Positions 1 to 7,892 of a stretch of DNA of 64,000 nt are shown piece after piece; the first letter of the stretch is position 1; each line of letters opens with the position of its first letter. Location of the stretch: the NCBI RefSeq assembly GCF_014138265.1, contig NZ_JACGXL010000002.1:558001-622000 (forward strand). Direction: 5' to 3'. Source of the DNA: Dokdonella fugitiva. GTDB lineage: Bacteria; Pseudomonadota; Gammaproteobacteria; Xanthomonadales; Rhodanobacteraceae. The position numbers and the translations under genes were made by a program. A model generated the notes under the pieces. The model had not been told where the DNA came from. It was given only the letters and a program-made list of their open reading frames with translations, and did no database searches.

Positions 1-1
1 G

Positions 2-706
2 CTCGCCCCCACCGTCCGCCACCTCGCGTTCGAACGCGAGGACGGCACGCCGTTCGCGTTCGTGCCCGGCCAGTTCCTGCAGATCCACTTCCACTACGCC
101 GACGGCAAGCCGACCAAGCGCAGCTACTCGGTCGCGACCGTCGGCGACGGCAAGGCGCCGGTGCAGCGCATCGAGATCGCGGTGTCCTACGTCGAGGGCG
201 GCGCCGCGACCGAGCTGCTGTCGACGCTCGACGAAGGCGGCACGATCGAGGCGAGCGGTCCCTACGGGCGCTTCTGCCTCATGGACGGCGACACCAACTC
301 GCGCTACCTGCTCGTCGCGACCGGCACCGGCGTGACGCCGTACCGCGCGATGCTGCCGCAGATCCGCGCGCTGACGCAATCGCGCGGCTGCACGTTCGCG
401 CTCGTCTACGGCGCGCGCAACGAGACCGAGCTGCTCTACGGCGACGAATTCGAGGCGTTCGCGCGCGAGGTGCCCGGCTTCACGTTCCATCCCTGCCTCA
501 GCCGCACGCCGCGCGCGGTGCCGCGCCCGCACGACCGCCATGGCCGCGCGCAGGTCGCGCTCGGCGAGCTCGGCCCGAACGCGGCGAACGACATCGCCTA
601 CCTGTGCGGCAACCCGAACATGGTCGACGAGGCGTTCGCGCTGCTCAAGGAGGCCGGGTTGCCGGTACCGCACATCCGCCGCGAGAAGTACGTCTCCTCG
701 CGCTGA
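2..706 (+). CDS. Ferredoxin-NADP reductase-like flavoprotein, 5' truncated by window edge
   Basis: The reading frame is open from the first bases of the window, so the N-terminus lies outside. The visible 234 codons cover most of an FNR module. An RSYSVAT-type FAD-binding motif is followed by GPYGRF, then a GTGVTPYRAM nucleotide-binding loop, the segment LVYGARNETELLYGDEF, and a C-terminal CGNPNMVDEAF stretch typical of the NAD(P)H-binding lobe. Such proteins move electrons between NAD(P)H and a ferredoxin, flavodoxin or fused iron-sulfur domain via FAD. Whether this one carried an N-terminal 2Fe-2S domain cannot be seen. The gene converges on the pilus operon, with 6 nt between the two stop codons. 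Confidence 0.85.
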   Translation, partial: LAPTVRHLAFEREDGTPFAFVPGQFLQIHFHYADGKPTKRSYSVATVGDGKAPVQRIEIAVSYVEGGAATELLSTLDEGGTIEASGPYGRFCLMDGDTNSRYLLVATGTGVTPYRAMLPQIRALTQSRGCTFALVYGARNETELLYGDEFEAFAREVPGFTFHPCLSRTPRAVPRPHDRHGRAQVALGELGPNAANDIAYLCGNPNMVDEAFALLKEAGLPVPHIRREKYVSSR

Positions 707-712
707 GCGGGG

Positions 713-1690
713 TCAGTAGGTCACCGTGACGGTGATCGTGTCGTTGTAGGTGCCGGCCGCAGGCGTCGTCTGCGCCGGCACGCTGCCGTAGACGGTGAGG
801 TTCTGCACGCTGCCGTTGCCGGTGCCTGCGACCGTGTTGCTGCCGACCGTGTCGCCCCATACGGTCGTGCGTGCCGCGTTCGAGTAGAGCTGGTAGCCGA
901 CGAGGTTCGCGCCCGACGCCATCTTGCGCGTGGTGATCGAGGCGCCGTTGCTGCCCTTGTCGAGGCCGACGTTCCAGGCGCTGCCGCTCGAGCACTGCAC
1001 GCCGATCGTCGAGGTACCGAGCGTGTTGGCGAGCAGCAGGCCGACCGTGCCGAAGTCGAGCGTCGTCGCGGTCACGCTGCACTGCTTGGCGACGGTCGCG
1101 GTCACGGTGAAGCCGAAGTTGCTGTCGATCGTCGTGTCGCAGCTGCCCGGCGGCGAGCCGATCGCTTCGTTGATCGTGAGCGCGGTATGGCCGCCCGCGA
1201 AACTGTCCTGGTAACTGCCCGGGATCGCGCCGGCCTGGCCGGCGTTGACGCGGCCGTACATCGTCGCACTGCCGCTGACCGAGCCGTTGGTGCCGCCGGT
1301 GCGGCGCGGAATGGTCAGGTTGACCATGTACGGCGTGTTGAACACGCCGAAGAAGCTGCTGCCCCAGACGGTCGAGTACGACGCATTCTGGTACAGCTGG
1401 AACTGCAGCACGTCGGCCGCACCATCCTGCATCTCGCGCGGATTGGTCTGGCCCGAGCCCTGCGCGCCGTCGCCGATGCTGAAGCAGACCGTCGCGTAGC
1501 GCGTCGACGTCGCGCTGTTGGTGCAGGTGTAGTTGAGCGTCGCGTTCGCGGTGGTCAGGCTCGACAGCGGGTTGACCGTGCCGAACGCGACATTGCTCAT
1601 CGTCGCGCTGCAGGCGACGTTCTGGGCGAGCGCCTGCGTGCCGCCGGCCGAGAGCAGCAGCACGAGCAGGATGCGGAGGGACGGTTTCAT
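713..1690 (-). CDS. Two-domain SCPU (spore coat U) protein, probable pilus tip/adhesin
   Basis: This 325-residue secreted protein is the last gene of the chaperone-usher operon. A signal peptide ending near ALAQ is followed by two tandem SCPU domains. The first starts around CSATMSNVAFGTVNP. The second starts around QCSVTATTLDFGTVG and ends in the hallmark TPAAGTYNDTITVTVTY. SCPU domains are donor-strand-exchange pilin subunits. In archaic (Csu-like) pili the two-domain subunit is normally the tip adhesin and the single-domain subunit builds the shaft. The start ATG overlaps the usher stop (ATGA, 1687-1690), indicating translational coupling. The role as tip is inferred from domain count and operon position. 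Confidence 0.85.
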   Translation of the reverse strand: MKPSLRILLVLLLSAGGTQALAQNVACSATMSNVAFGTVNPLSSLTTANATLNYTCTNSATSTRYATVCFSIGDGAQGSGQTNPREMQDGAADVLQFQLYQNASYSTVWGSSFFGVFNTPYMVNLTIPRRTGGTNGSVSGSATMYGRVNAGQAGAIPGSYQDSFAGGHTALTINEAIGSPPGSCDTTIDSNFGFTVTATVAKQCSVTATTLDFGTVGLLLANTLGTSTIGVQCSSGSAWNVGLDKGSNGASITTRKMASGANLVGYQLYSNAARTTVWGDTVGSNTVAGTGNGSVQNLTVYGSVPAQTTPAAGTYNDTITVTVTY

Positions 1691-4080
1691 CGCGGACTCC
1701 CGGTGCATGCGAGCGGGCCGATCACCGGCACCGTGTGGGCCGGCGCACGGTAGTCGAAGCCGACCGAGCAGGTACCGGTCGGCGTCTGCACCGCGAGCGT
1801 GTTGTGGTCGGCGAGGCCTTCGAGATAGACGACGCCGTCGTAGCCGACCGCGGTCGCCGACGCCGGCTTGCCGGCGAGGCTGACGAGGCTGCCGACCGGC
1901 AGCGGCTTGCCGTTCGCGTCGTGCAGCACGATCGACGCGGCGCGCACGGTCTCGACGCCGAAGCGCACGAGCATGCCGGCGCGGTCGGACGGCGTCACCT
2001 GCGCGTCGACGCGGTCGATGCGCACGTCCGCCGGCAGCTGCATCGGGTCGATCGACAGCTTGTTGCGCTGGTACGCATTGAGCGGCGTGACGAGCAGGTC
2101 GCCGCGCGCGTCGGTGGTGCCGATCGGGCGGTTCTCGAGCAGCACGGGCAGGCCACCGACGCCGTTCGCCGACACCACCGCGAACGCGTCGTCGATGCGC
2201 CGCGAGGCGAACAGCTGGCCGTCCATGAACACGAGCGCGCCGGCGGCGTCGGCGTACGCGCGCGTTTCGTCGTCGCGGTTCTCGATGCCGGCGAGCAGCT
2301 GCACTTGTTCGGCGCGATAGCCGACCTCGGCCTGGCCGCCGTGGCCGTTGCTGCCGTCCTCGGCGCGCACGCGCCAGCCGTAGCCGCCGTCGGGATTGAT
2401 CGGGCGGTTCGCGTCGACCACCACGGTGTTGCCGTTGGCGTCGTGCTGCGCGGACAGGCCGAGCGAGCGGTTGTCGTCGAAGCTGAAGGTGAGCCCGGCG
2501 AACACGCTGCGATCGCGGTGGTCGTCGAGGTTCTGGTTCGCGCTCAGGCTGAACGAACAGCGGCGACCGAGTGCGAGGAAGTAGTAGCCGCTCGCGAAGC
2601 GCGTGCGTTCCTCGCCCGGATAGCGCTGCTCGACGTAGCTGACGCCGAGGCTGCCGGCGCGGCCGAGCATGACGCCCGCGAGCGCACGGTCCGAGCGGCG
2701 CGGCGGCGCGCGGCCGAATGCCGCGGCGACGTCGCGGTAGCCGCCGAACGTGCGCGTGCTGTCGAGCGAGAAGTTGAAGTGGTCGTTGCGCCAGGTGTAG
2801 CCGAGCTGCGCCTGCGTGCCGTCGTCGCCGTGGTCGCGGCTGCCCGCGAGCGCGAGGTTGACGATGCCGGCGCGGCCGACGCCGAGCACCGCGCCCGCGC
2901 CCGCGTTGGCGAGGCCGGCGCTCGCTTCGGCGTGGCTTTCGACGGTGAGCCAGTCGGTGAGGCCGTAGCGCCAGCTGCCGCTCGCGGCCGGGTCGTGCGC
3001 GTAGGAGAACGAGGTGACGCCGTATCCCTTGCGCACGTAGCCGGCTTCGAACGAGAAGTCGCTGAGCCCGCTGCGCAGCAGCTGGTTGGCCGTGTAGAAG
3101 GAGAAATCGAGCGTGTTCTGCCGGCCCATCGCATCGGTGATCACGACCTGCGCCTGGCCGTTGCCGTTGACGATCGGCACCGTGTTGAGCTGGAACGGCC
3201 CGGCCGGCACCGGGCTGCTGTATTGCTTGAGGCCGTTGATGTAGAGGTCGACCGTCGACGGCAGCGTCGCCTGGCCGTAGAACGCCGGCACCGGGAACGT
3301 GACGAGATCGGGCTGCAGCGCGAAGTTGCGCTGCAGCTGGATGCCGCCGAAGCGCGTCGCGCGCGTCCACGACAGGTTGCCGCTGACCGCGTCGCCGATG
3401 CGCAGGGTCAGCGCGCGATCGACGAACGAGTGGCTGAAGGTCGTGTCGAGACGCATCGAATCGGCGCCCCAGCCGCTGCCCGGCGAATCGGTCACGCGCG
3501 AGAGCGCAGTGGTCGACAGCACGCCCCAGGCGTTGAACAGGCGCAGCTCGGCGAATGCGGACAGCCCGAGTGCGTCGTGCTGGTCGCGCGTGCCGTACAG
3601 GTCGTAGTTGAGCAGCGCGCCCGGCGAAGCCTGCGGTTCGGGCACCACGGCGACGGTCGCGTTGAGCACGGAGGTCGCCTGGTCGAGCTGGTCGGCCGGC
3701 GCATCGATCTCGACGCGCTGGCGCTCCTCGTCGTAGCGGAACGAGGTGCCGGCGATCTCGCGCAGGTCGAGCGAGGCATCGCCCTCGCGACCCTTCAGGC
3801 GGAAGCCCAGTTCGCGCAGGGTCGCCGCGCTCGCGCGCAGGCGTTCGCCGTCGCGCATGAAATGCGCGATCTTGCGCGTCGGATTGCCGTTCAGCACGAC
3901 CTCGAGGTAGAGGTCCTGTCCGATGCCCGCGGACGCGCGCTCGGGAATGACCGTGAGGCTCGACGGGTCCGGCACCGGGTCGGGCGTCGGGCCGGGATCC
4001 GGCGCCGCGGTCGCGAGCCCGTGCAGCAGGGCGCTAGCGAGACAGGCCGACCGCAAGTGCCTGATCGATCGCCTTGCCAT
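1687..4080 (-). CDS. Outer-membrane usher of chaperone-usher pilus (FimD/PapC family)
   Basis: A 797-residue usher with a short signal sequence (ends near ATAAPDPG). An N-terminal periplasmic domain follows (LYLEVVLNG...), then the beta-barrel pore with its plug, and C-terminal domains ending in a Cys pair region (CSVGFDYRAP...PLACTG). Ushers gate secretion and polymerise chaperone-bound pilins at the outer membrane. Its length is slightly below that of classical FimD proteins, as is common for archaic systems. The start lies 47 nt inside the chaperone gene. It is kept because the signal peptide needs it and the next ATG is far into the mature protein. The stop overlaps the following SCPU gene by 4 nt. 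Confidence 0.92.
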   Translation of the reverse strand: MARRSIRHLRSACLASALLHGLATAAPDPGPTPDPVPDPSSLTVIPERASAGIGQDLYLEVVLNGNPTRKIAHFMRDGERLRASAATLRELGFRLKGREGDASLDLREIAGTSFRYDEERQRVEIDAPADQLDQATSVLNATVAVVPEPQASPGALLNYDLYGTRDQHDALGLSAFAELRLFNAWGVLSTTALSRVTDSPGSGWGADSMRLDTTFSHSFVDRALTLRIGDAVSGNLSWTRATRFGGIQLQRNFALQPDLVTFPVPAFYGQATLPSTVDLYINGLKQYSSPVPAGPFQLNTVPIVNGNGQAQVVITDAMGRQNTLDFSFYTANQLLRSGLSDFSFEAGYVRKGYGVTSFSYAHDPAASGSWRYGLTDWLTVESHAEASAGLANAGAGAVLGVGRAGIVNLALAGSRDHGDDGTQAQLGYTWRNDHFNFSLDSTRTFGGYRDVAAAFGRAPPRRSDRALAGVMLGRAGSLGVSYVEQRYPGEERTRFASGYYFLALGRRCSFSLSANQNLDDHRDRSVFAGLTFSFDDNRSLGLSAQHDANGNTVVVDANRPINPDGGYGWRVRAEDGSNGHGGQAEVGYRAEQVQLLAGIENRDDETRAYADAAGALVFMDGQLFASRRIDDAFAVVSANGVGGLPVLLENRPIGTTDARGDLLVTPLNAYQRNKLSIDPMQLPADVRIDRVDAQVTPSDRAGMLVRFGVETVRAASIVLHDANGKPLPVGSLVSLAGKPASATAVGYDGVVYLEGLADHNTLAVQTPTGTCSVGFDYRAPAHTVPVIGPLACTGSPR

Positions 4081-4774
4081 TGATCTTCGCCTTGATCGCG
4101 AGCGGGCCGCCGAGGCGGTCCGGCGTCGCCTTGAGCGGCCAGCGCATCGTCATGCCCGGCAGCACGTAGCCGTACAGGCCCGTCGCCGATTCGAGCGCGT
4201 CGCCGCTGCCGCCATGGAGTTCGAAATCGCTGATCTGCGCGTGGCGCGTGCCCGGGTTGCGCACGACCAGCGCCGCGCCGTTGCCTTCGCGCTCGATCGA
4301 CCACTGCAGGGCCGCGGCGACGTCGGCATCGGAGGCCGGTGCGCCGGCGACGAACACCGGGATCGAATAGCGCAGCACGTACTGCAGGCCGCTCGATTGC
4401 GCCTGCGCGGCCTGCGGAAGTTCGTCGACGAGTACGCGGAACGCGTCCTCGTTGCCACCGGACGACGCGCCGCCGGTGCGGATGATCCGCACCAGCTGGC
4501 GTGCGCCGGGTGCGAGTTCGAGCATCGGCGGACTCGCGACGAGGCCCTGGCTCGCGGCGAGGTCGTCCTTGCCGCTCGCCTGGGTCCAGTGGAACACGCG
4601 CACCTGCGCGCGCAATTCGCGATCGCCGGTATTGGTCAGCCAAAGCCCCTGCGCCGAACTCGAAGGCGTGAGTTCGAGGCCGATGGGTGCGACCTGCAGA
4701 CCGGACGCACCCACCTTGCCCGCCGTCGTGAGCAATGCCGCCAGGACGATGCCGCAGACGACGTTCCGACGCAT
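4034..4774 (-). CDS. Periplasmic pilus chaperone (PapD-like)
   Basis: A 246-residue PapD-family chaperone with a signal peptide (MRRNVVCGIVLAALLTTAG). The mature part has the G1-type beginning LQVAPIGLELTPSSSAQGLWLTN and the conserved RVFHW...LVRIIR segment, where the basic residue anchors the subunit C-terminus. A second Ig-like domain follows. It would cap SCPU subunits and deliver them to the usher encoded immediately downstream. It lies 11 nt downstream of the single-domain pilin gene and overlaps the usher gene by 47 nt, so the four genes form one transcription unit. Confidence 0.9.
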   Translation of the reverse strand: MRRNVVCGIVLAALLTTAGKVGASGLQVAPIGLELTPSSSAQGLWLTNTGDRELRAQVRVFHWTQASGKDDLAASQGLVASPPMLELAPGARQLVRIIRTGGASSGGNEDAFRVLVDELPQAAQAQSSGLQYVLRYSIPVFVAGAPASDADVAAALQWSIEREGNGAALVVRNPGTRHAQISDFELHGGSGDALESATGLYGYVLPGMTMRWPLKATPDRLGGPLAIKAKINGKAIDQALAVGLSR

Positions 4775-4785
4775 GGTGGCGAACC

Positions 4786-5277
4786 TCAGTAGGTGACCGT
4801 GACCGTGACGTTGTCGGTGTAGACGCCGGCGGCCGGGGTCGTCTGCGGCGGAACGCGGCCGTAGACGGTGACCGACTGCGCGGAGCCGTTGCCCGTGCCG
4901 GCGAGTGTATCGGTGCCGACGGTGTTGCCCCAGTTCAGGGTACGCGCGCTGTCGCGGAACAGCGAATAGTTCACCGGCGTCGTGCCGTTCAGCATCGTGC
5001 GCGCGGTCACGCTGCCGCTGACGCCGCCGTTGAGGCCCACGTTGTAGGGAGCGAGGTTGGTGCAGGTGACGGTGATCGTCGAGGTCTGGTCGATGTTCGC
5101 GACCAGCGGACCCTGGGTGCCGAAGTCGAGCGTGGTCGGCGCGGTGGTGGTGACGTTGCAAGCGTTCTGGATCGTGATCTTGACCGGCATCGAGTTGGTG
5201 ACGGTCGCGGCCTGCGCCGTGGCGAAGGCGAAGCCGAGGGCAGCCAGCGCGATCGCGCCGGAGAGTTTGACGTTCAT
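4786..5277 (-). CDS. Single-domain SCPU major pilin
   Basis: A 163-residue secreted SCPU-domain protein and the first gene of the pilus operon. The signal peptide ends at AQA. The mature domain has the family pattern of an early Cys (NACNVTT), LDFGTQGPL, a second Cys in ITVTCTN, and the terminal TPAAGVYTDNVTVTVTY that resembles the end of the two-domain subunit. ATG at 5277 is preceded by an A-rich AAAGG ribosome-binding stretch. In-frame codons farther upstream lack pilin character and overlap the putative sigma-54 promoter. Most likely the shaft subunit of an archaic chaperone-usher pilus. Confidence 0.9.
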   Translation of the reverse strand: MNVKLSGAIALAALGFAFATAQAATVTNSMPVKITIQNACNVTTTAPTTLDFGTQGPLVANIDQTSTITVTCTNLAPYNVGLNGGVSGSVTARTMLNGTTPVNYSLFRDSARTLNWGNTVGTDTLAGTGNGSAQSVTVYGRVPPQTTPAAGVYTDNVTVTVTY

Positions 5278-5373
5278 GTGCTGAGCCTTTTTTCGAATGT
5301 CCCGGAGGACGGAGCCCCGCATCAGGCGAAATCGACCCCTTCGGATCGTCGGCAAGCGCAGGTGCGTAGGCTT

Positions 5374-5391
5374 AAGCAAGGGGTGTGCCAA
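5374..5391 (-). promoter_or_regulatory. Sigma-54 (-24/-12) promoter for the pilus operon
   Basis: Read on the minus strand the sequence is TTGGCACACCCCTTGCTT. It matches the RpoN consensus TGGCAC-N5-TTGCW at every core position, with correct spacing between GG (-24) and GC (-12). The predicted start near 5364 leaves about 87 nt before the pilin ATG. RpoN promoters need an AAA+ enhancer-binding activator, and none is encoded in this window. Confidence 0.7.
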
Positions 5392-5557
5392 ATGAGAACG
5401 CCGTCACATTTCGGCAGAGCCTGACAATCCGCGGGCGTAGGGGCGCAGCCGGCGTCGCATTCGCGCCTGGCCTGGGCCAAATTTGCGCAACTGCGGCATT
5501 CTGCGCGGACGCATGTAAAGGGTGCTTGACACGCGGCTGGCTCCCGGCGCAGCATGA

Positions 5558-5575
5558 TGTCAAGCGAACTTGACA
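5558..5575. promoter_or_regulatory. Palindromic operator TGTCAAG-N4-CTTGACA
   Basis: A perfect 7-bp inverted repeat with a 4-nt CGAA centre ends 10 nt before the start of the membrane-protein gene. A third CTTGACA copy lies 33 bp upstream at 5525-5531. The position suits autorepression by the small XRE protein encoded second in the operon. The regulator assignment is inferred. Confidence 0.55.
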
Positions 5576-5585
5576 GGCGACCCGC

Positions 5586-5984
5586 ATGCTCCGCGAGTAC
5601 TTCTGCGCCGGCGCGACGCCACGCTACTGGCGGCTCAGCGCGCTGCTGATGACGCTCTATCTCGGCTCGATCGCGCTCGCGCTGGTGTTCGGCCCGGGCT
5701 TCACGACGCCGTGGGCACGCGCCGCCGCGGCGCTCGCGCCGGTACCGCCCGTGCTCGGCTTCGTCGTGCTCGAGTTCCGCCGCATCCGTGCCGCCGACGA
5801 ATTGCGCCAGCGGATCGAGCTCGAGGCGGCCACCACGGCGCTCGCGCTCGGCATCCCCGTATTGCTCGCGCTCGGCCTGCTCGATGGTGCCGGCGTGCTG
5901 CCCGTGCGCATGATCCTCGCGTCGCCGGTGCTGATCGGCGTCTACCTGCTCGCGCAACTGTGGGCGCACTGGCGTTATCGATGA
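5586..5984 (+). CDS. Small integral membrane protein, partner of XRE regulator
   Basis: A 132-residue protein with about four hydrophobic helices (around residues 17-37, 45-62, 84-101, 108-128) separated by a short charged loop (FRRIRAADELRQRIELE). I do not recognise a named family. Pairs of a small multi-pass membrane protein and a roughly 65-residue XRE regulator overlapping by ATGA are common in bacteria. The membrane protein may sense an envelope or membrane signal for the regulator. Its start lies directly behind the CTTGACA palindrome, and its stop overlaps the regulator start (5981-5984). Confidence 0.75.
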   Translation: MLREYFCAGATPRYWRLSALLMTLYLGSIALALVFGPGFTTPWARAAAALAPVPPVLGFVVLEFRRIRAADELRQRIELEAATTALALGIPVLLALGLLDGAGVLPVRMILASPVLIGVYLLAQLWAHWRYR

Positions 5985-6175
5985 ACAACCAGGTGCGCGC
6001 GTTGCGCGAGGCGAAGGGCTGGTCGCAGGGCGAACTCGCCGAGCAGCTCGCGGTGTCGCGCCAGACCGTCAACGCGATCGAGACGGGCAAGTACGACCCG
6101 AGCCTGCCGCTCGCGTTCCGCATCGCGCGCCTGTTCCGCAAGCCGATCGAAGCGATCTTCCACCCGGAGGAATGA
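5981..6175 (+). CDS. Short XRE-family helix-turn-helix regulator (YozG-like)
   Basis: A 64-residue protein consisting of little more than a lambda-Cro/XRE HTH. The core is WSQGELAEQLAVSRQTVNAI, followed by ETGKYDPSLPLAFRIARLF and a short tail ending in HPEE. This is the standard length of YozG-type regulators. It overlaps the upstream membrane-protein gene by 4 nt (ATGA). The following hydrolase gene starts 5 nt after its stop, with the shared GGAGG at 6166-6170. The obvious candidate operator is the palindrome at 5558-5575. Confidence 0.9.
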   Translation: MNNQVRALREAKGWSQGELAEQLAVSRQTVNAIETGKYDPSLPLAFRIARLFRKPIEAIFHPEE

Positions 6176-6180
6176 GAACG

Positions 6181-7725
6181 ATGGACTCCCGCAACGCCCT
6201 CAAGGCCGCCGCGATCGCGCTCGCGGTCGCCGCCGTCGCCGGCAAGGCGCTCTGGCGCCCGGCCGACCACGGCGGTGGCGCGGCGCCCGGTGCCGACCTC
6301 GTGCAGAAGCCGGGCGAGCGCGGCTTCACGCTCGGTACGCTCGCGTTCGCGCCGTGCGAGCTCGAGACCGACCAGACCGCGGCGACGACGCCGGCATGGT
6401 GCGCGCCGTTCCAGGTGCCCGAGGACTGGCAGCACCCGGACGGCCGCCGTATCGACCTCAAGCTCGCGCTCGTGCGCGGCAACGCGCCGCTGGCCGAGCG
6501 CGACCTCGTCGTGCTGCTCGCGGGTGGCCCGGGCCAGGCCGCGACCGAGGCCTGGCCGCGCGCGCGCGGGGGCTTCGCACCGCTGCTCGAGCACCGCAAC
6601 GTGCTGCTGCTCGACCAGCGCGGCACCGGCGGCTCGAACGCGCTGAACTGCAAGGGTGAGGACGGCGACGACACCGAGCAGCCGTTCGACCTCGAGCGCG
6701 TGCGCGCACGCACGCGCGCCTGCCTCGACGCGGTGTCGAAGCACGCCGATCCGCGCTTCTACACGACCGGCGACGCACTGCGCGACCTCGAAGCGGTGCG
6801 CGCCGCGCTCGGCTCGCCGCAGTTCGACCTCGTCGGCGTCTCCTACGGCACGCGCGTCGCGCAGCAATACGCGGCGCGCTACCCGCGGGGCGTGCGCAGC
6901 ATCGTGCTCGACAGTGCGGTGCCGAATGAGCACGCGCTCGGCGCCGAGTTCGCGCGCAACCTCGACGTCGCGCTGCAGGCGCAGTTCGCCGCGTGCAAGG
7001 CCGCGCCCGCGTGCGCGAAGGCGTACGGCGATCCGTGGGCGAACCTGCTGCATCTGCGCGAAACGTTGCGCGCGCGACCGGTCGAAGTCGCCTATCGCGA
7101 CCCGTTCGACCATGCGCAGCGCACGATGAAGCTCGGCCCCGCCGTGCTGGCCGGCCTCGTGCGCATGTACGCGTACCTGCCCGAGACGAGCGCGCTGCTG
7201 CCACTCGGTATCGCGCGCGCGCAGGCCGGCGACTACGCCTCGCTCGCGGGGCAGATCCGCATGCTCGGCCGCGACCTCGAAAGCCTCGCCGAGAACGCGA
7301 TGCAGCTGTCGGTGATCTGCAGCGAGGACGCCGACCTGCTGCCGGCGTCCGGCGACGATGCCACGACCCTGCTCGGCAGCGAGTTCGTCGATACCCTGCG
7401 CGCGCAGTGCACGATCTGGCCGCACGGTGCACGCGCGGACGATTTCCATGCAGCGTTCGCGAGCGACAAGCCGGTGCTGCTGCTCGCGGGCGAATTCGAT
7501 CCGGTGACGCCGCCGCGTTACGCCGAGCAGATCGCCAAGACCTTGCCGCACGGCCGCGTGCTCGTCGCGAAGGGACAGGGCCACAGCGTGATGGGACGCG
7601 GTTGCCTGCCCAAGCTCGTCGCGCGCTTCGTCGACACGCTCGACGCCGCCGCGCTCGATGCCGGTTGCATCGCCGACTTCTCCGCGCAACCCGCATTCAT
7701 CGACTTCAACGGAGCCGCGCCATGA
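6181..7725 (+). CDS. Secreted/anchored alpha/beta hydrolase, peptidase S33 (TAP-like)
   Basis: A 514-residue alpha/beta hydrolase of the tripeptidyl-aminopeptidase/SLP type. It begins with an uncleaved-looking hydrophobic segment (residues 8-24). Visible features are the oxyanion region LLAGGPGQA, the LLDQRGTGGS motif, the nucleophile elbow GVSYG (Ser221), the acid in AGEFDPVTPP, and the His in KGQGHSVMGRG. The C-terminal TAP-like lobe carries Cys pairs. ATG 6181 is preferred over the overlapping ATG 6172 because GGAGG at 6166-6170 lies 10 nt before the former and only 1 nt before the latter. Likely substrates are short peptides or esters in the periplasm. It is cotranscribed with the XRE regulator and an ABC exporter. 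Confidence 0.88.
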   Translation: MDSRNALKAAAIALAVAAVAGKALWRPADHGGGAAPGADLVQKPGERGFTLGTLAFAPCELETDQTAATTPAWCAPFQVPEDWQHPDGRRIDLKLALVRGNAPLAERDLVVLLAGGPGQAATEAWPRARGGFAPLLEHRNVLLLDQRGTGGSNALNCKGEDGDDTEQPFDLERVRARTRACLDAVSKHADPRFYTTGDALRDLEAVRAALGSPQFDLVGVSYGTRVAQQYAARYPRGVRSIVLDSAVPNEHALGAEFARNLDVALQAQFAACKAAPACAKAYGDPWANLLHLRETLRARPVEVAYRDPFDHAQRTMKLGPAVLAGLVRMYAYLPETSALLPLGIARAQAGDYASLAGQIRMLGRDLESLAENAMQLSVICSEDADLLPASGDDATTLLGSEFVDTLRAQCTIWPHGARADDFHAAFASDKPVLLLAGEFDPVTPPRYAEQIAKTLPHGRVLVAKGQGHSVMGRGCLPKLVARFVDTLDAAALDAGCIADFSAQPAFIDFNGAAP

Positions 7726-7892
7726 ACGTTTCGAGTGCCGTGTGGTGCCGTCGCAGTGCGCGCCACGGAGGGCGCGCCGCGCAGCCGACGAGGCTGCGTC
7801 GGAGCCGCGTCCGGACCTGCGCCGGACGCAGCGAGACGAAGACGGTCCAGGACGGGCCGTCTTCGTCCTTCGGCAAGGATGGCGCACCATGA
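7722..7892 (+). CDS. Possible 56-aa coupled small ORF inside hairpin-rich spacer
   Basis: The frame overlaps the hydrolase stop by ATGA (7722-7725) and the ABC ATPase start by ATGA (7889-7892), and has GGAG 7 nt before its ATG. The predicted peptide is Arg-rich, with no recognised domain and no transmembrane helix. Its DNA is made of three stem-loops, which argues that it may be an intergenic repeat that merely stays open. It could also serve as a translated leader that keeps ribosomes moving through the spacer. Low confidence as a functional protein. Confidence 0.2.
   Translation: MNVSSAVWCRRSARHGGRAAQPTRLRRSRVRTCAGRSETKTVQDGPSSSFGKDGAP
7781..7867. repeat. String of stem-loops between hydrolase and ABC genes
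   Basis: Three consecutive inverted repeats occur. The first has two mutually exclusive pairings: GCAGCC 7781-7786 with GGCTGC 7792-7797, or CCGACG 7785-7790 with CGTCGG 7797-7802. The second is GCGTCCGG 7807-7814 with CCGGACGC 7822-7829. The third is GACGAAGACGG 7835-7845 with CCGTCTTCGTC 7857-7867, a perfect 11-bp stem with an 11-nt loop. No U-tract follows, so this is not a standard intrinsic terminator. It may be an mRNA stability or attenuation element, or a dispersed intergenic repeat. Confidence 0.6.

Larger units (their letters stand above)
5278..5585. other. 308-bp divergent control region between pilus operon and XRE/ABC operon
   Basis: No gene is visible here. The stretch is less GC-rich than the neighbouring genes. 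For the minus strand it holds a sigma-54-type promoter (5374-5391) and upstream of it a TTGCGCAA palindrome (5483-5490) that could bind an enhancer protein. For the plus strand it holds the CTTGACA palindrome (5558-5575) and an extra CTTGACA half-site (5525-5531) that also looks like a -35 element. No clear -10 was found for the plus-strand operon. Confidence 0.6.
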
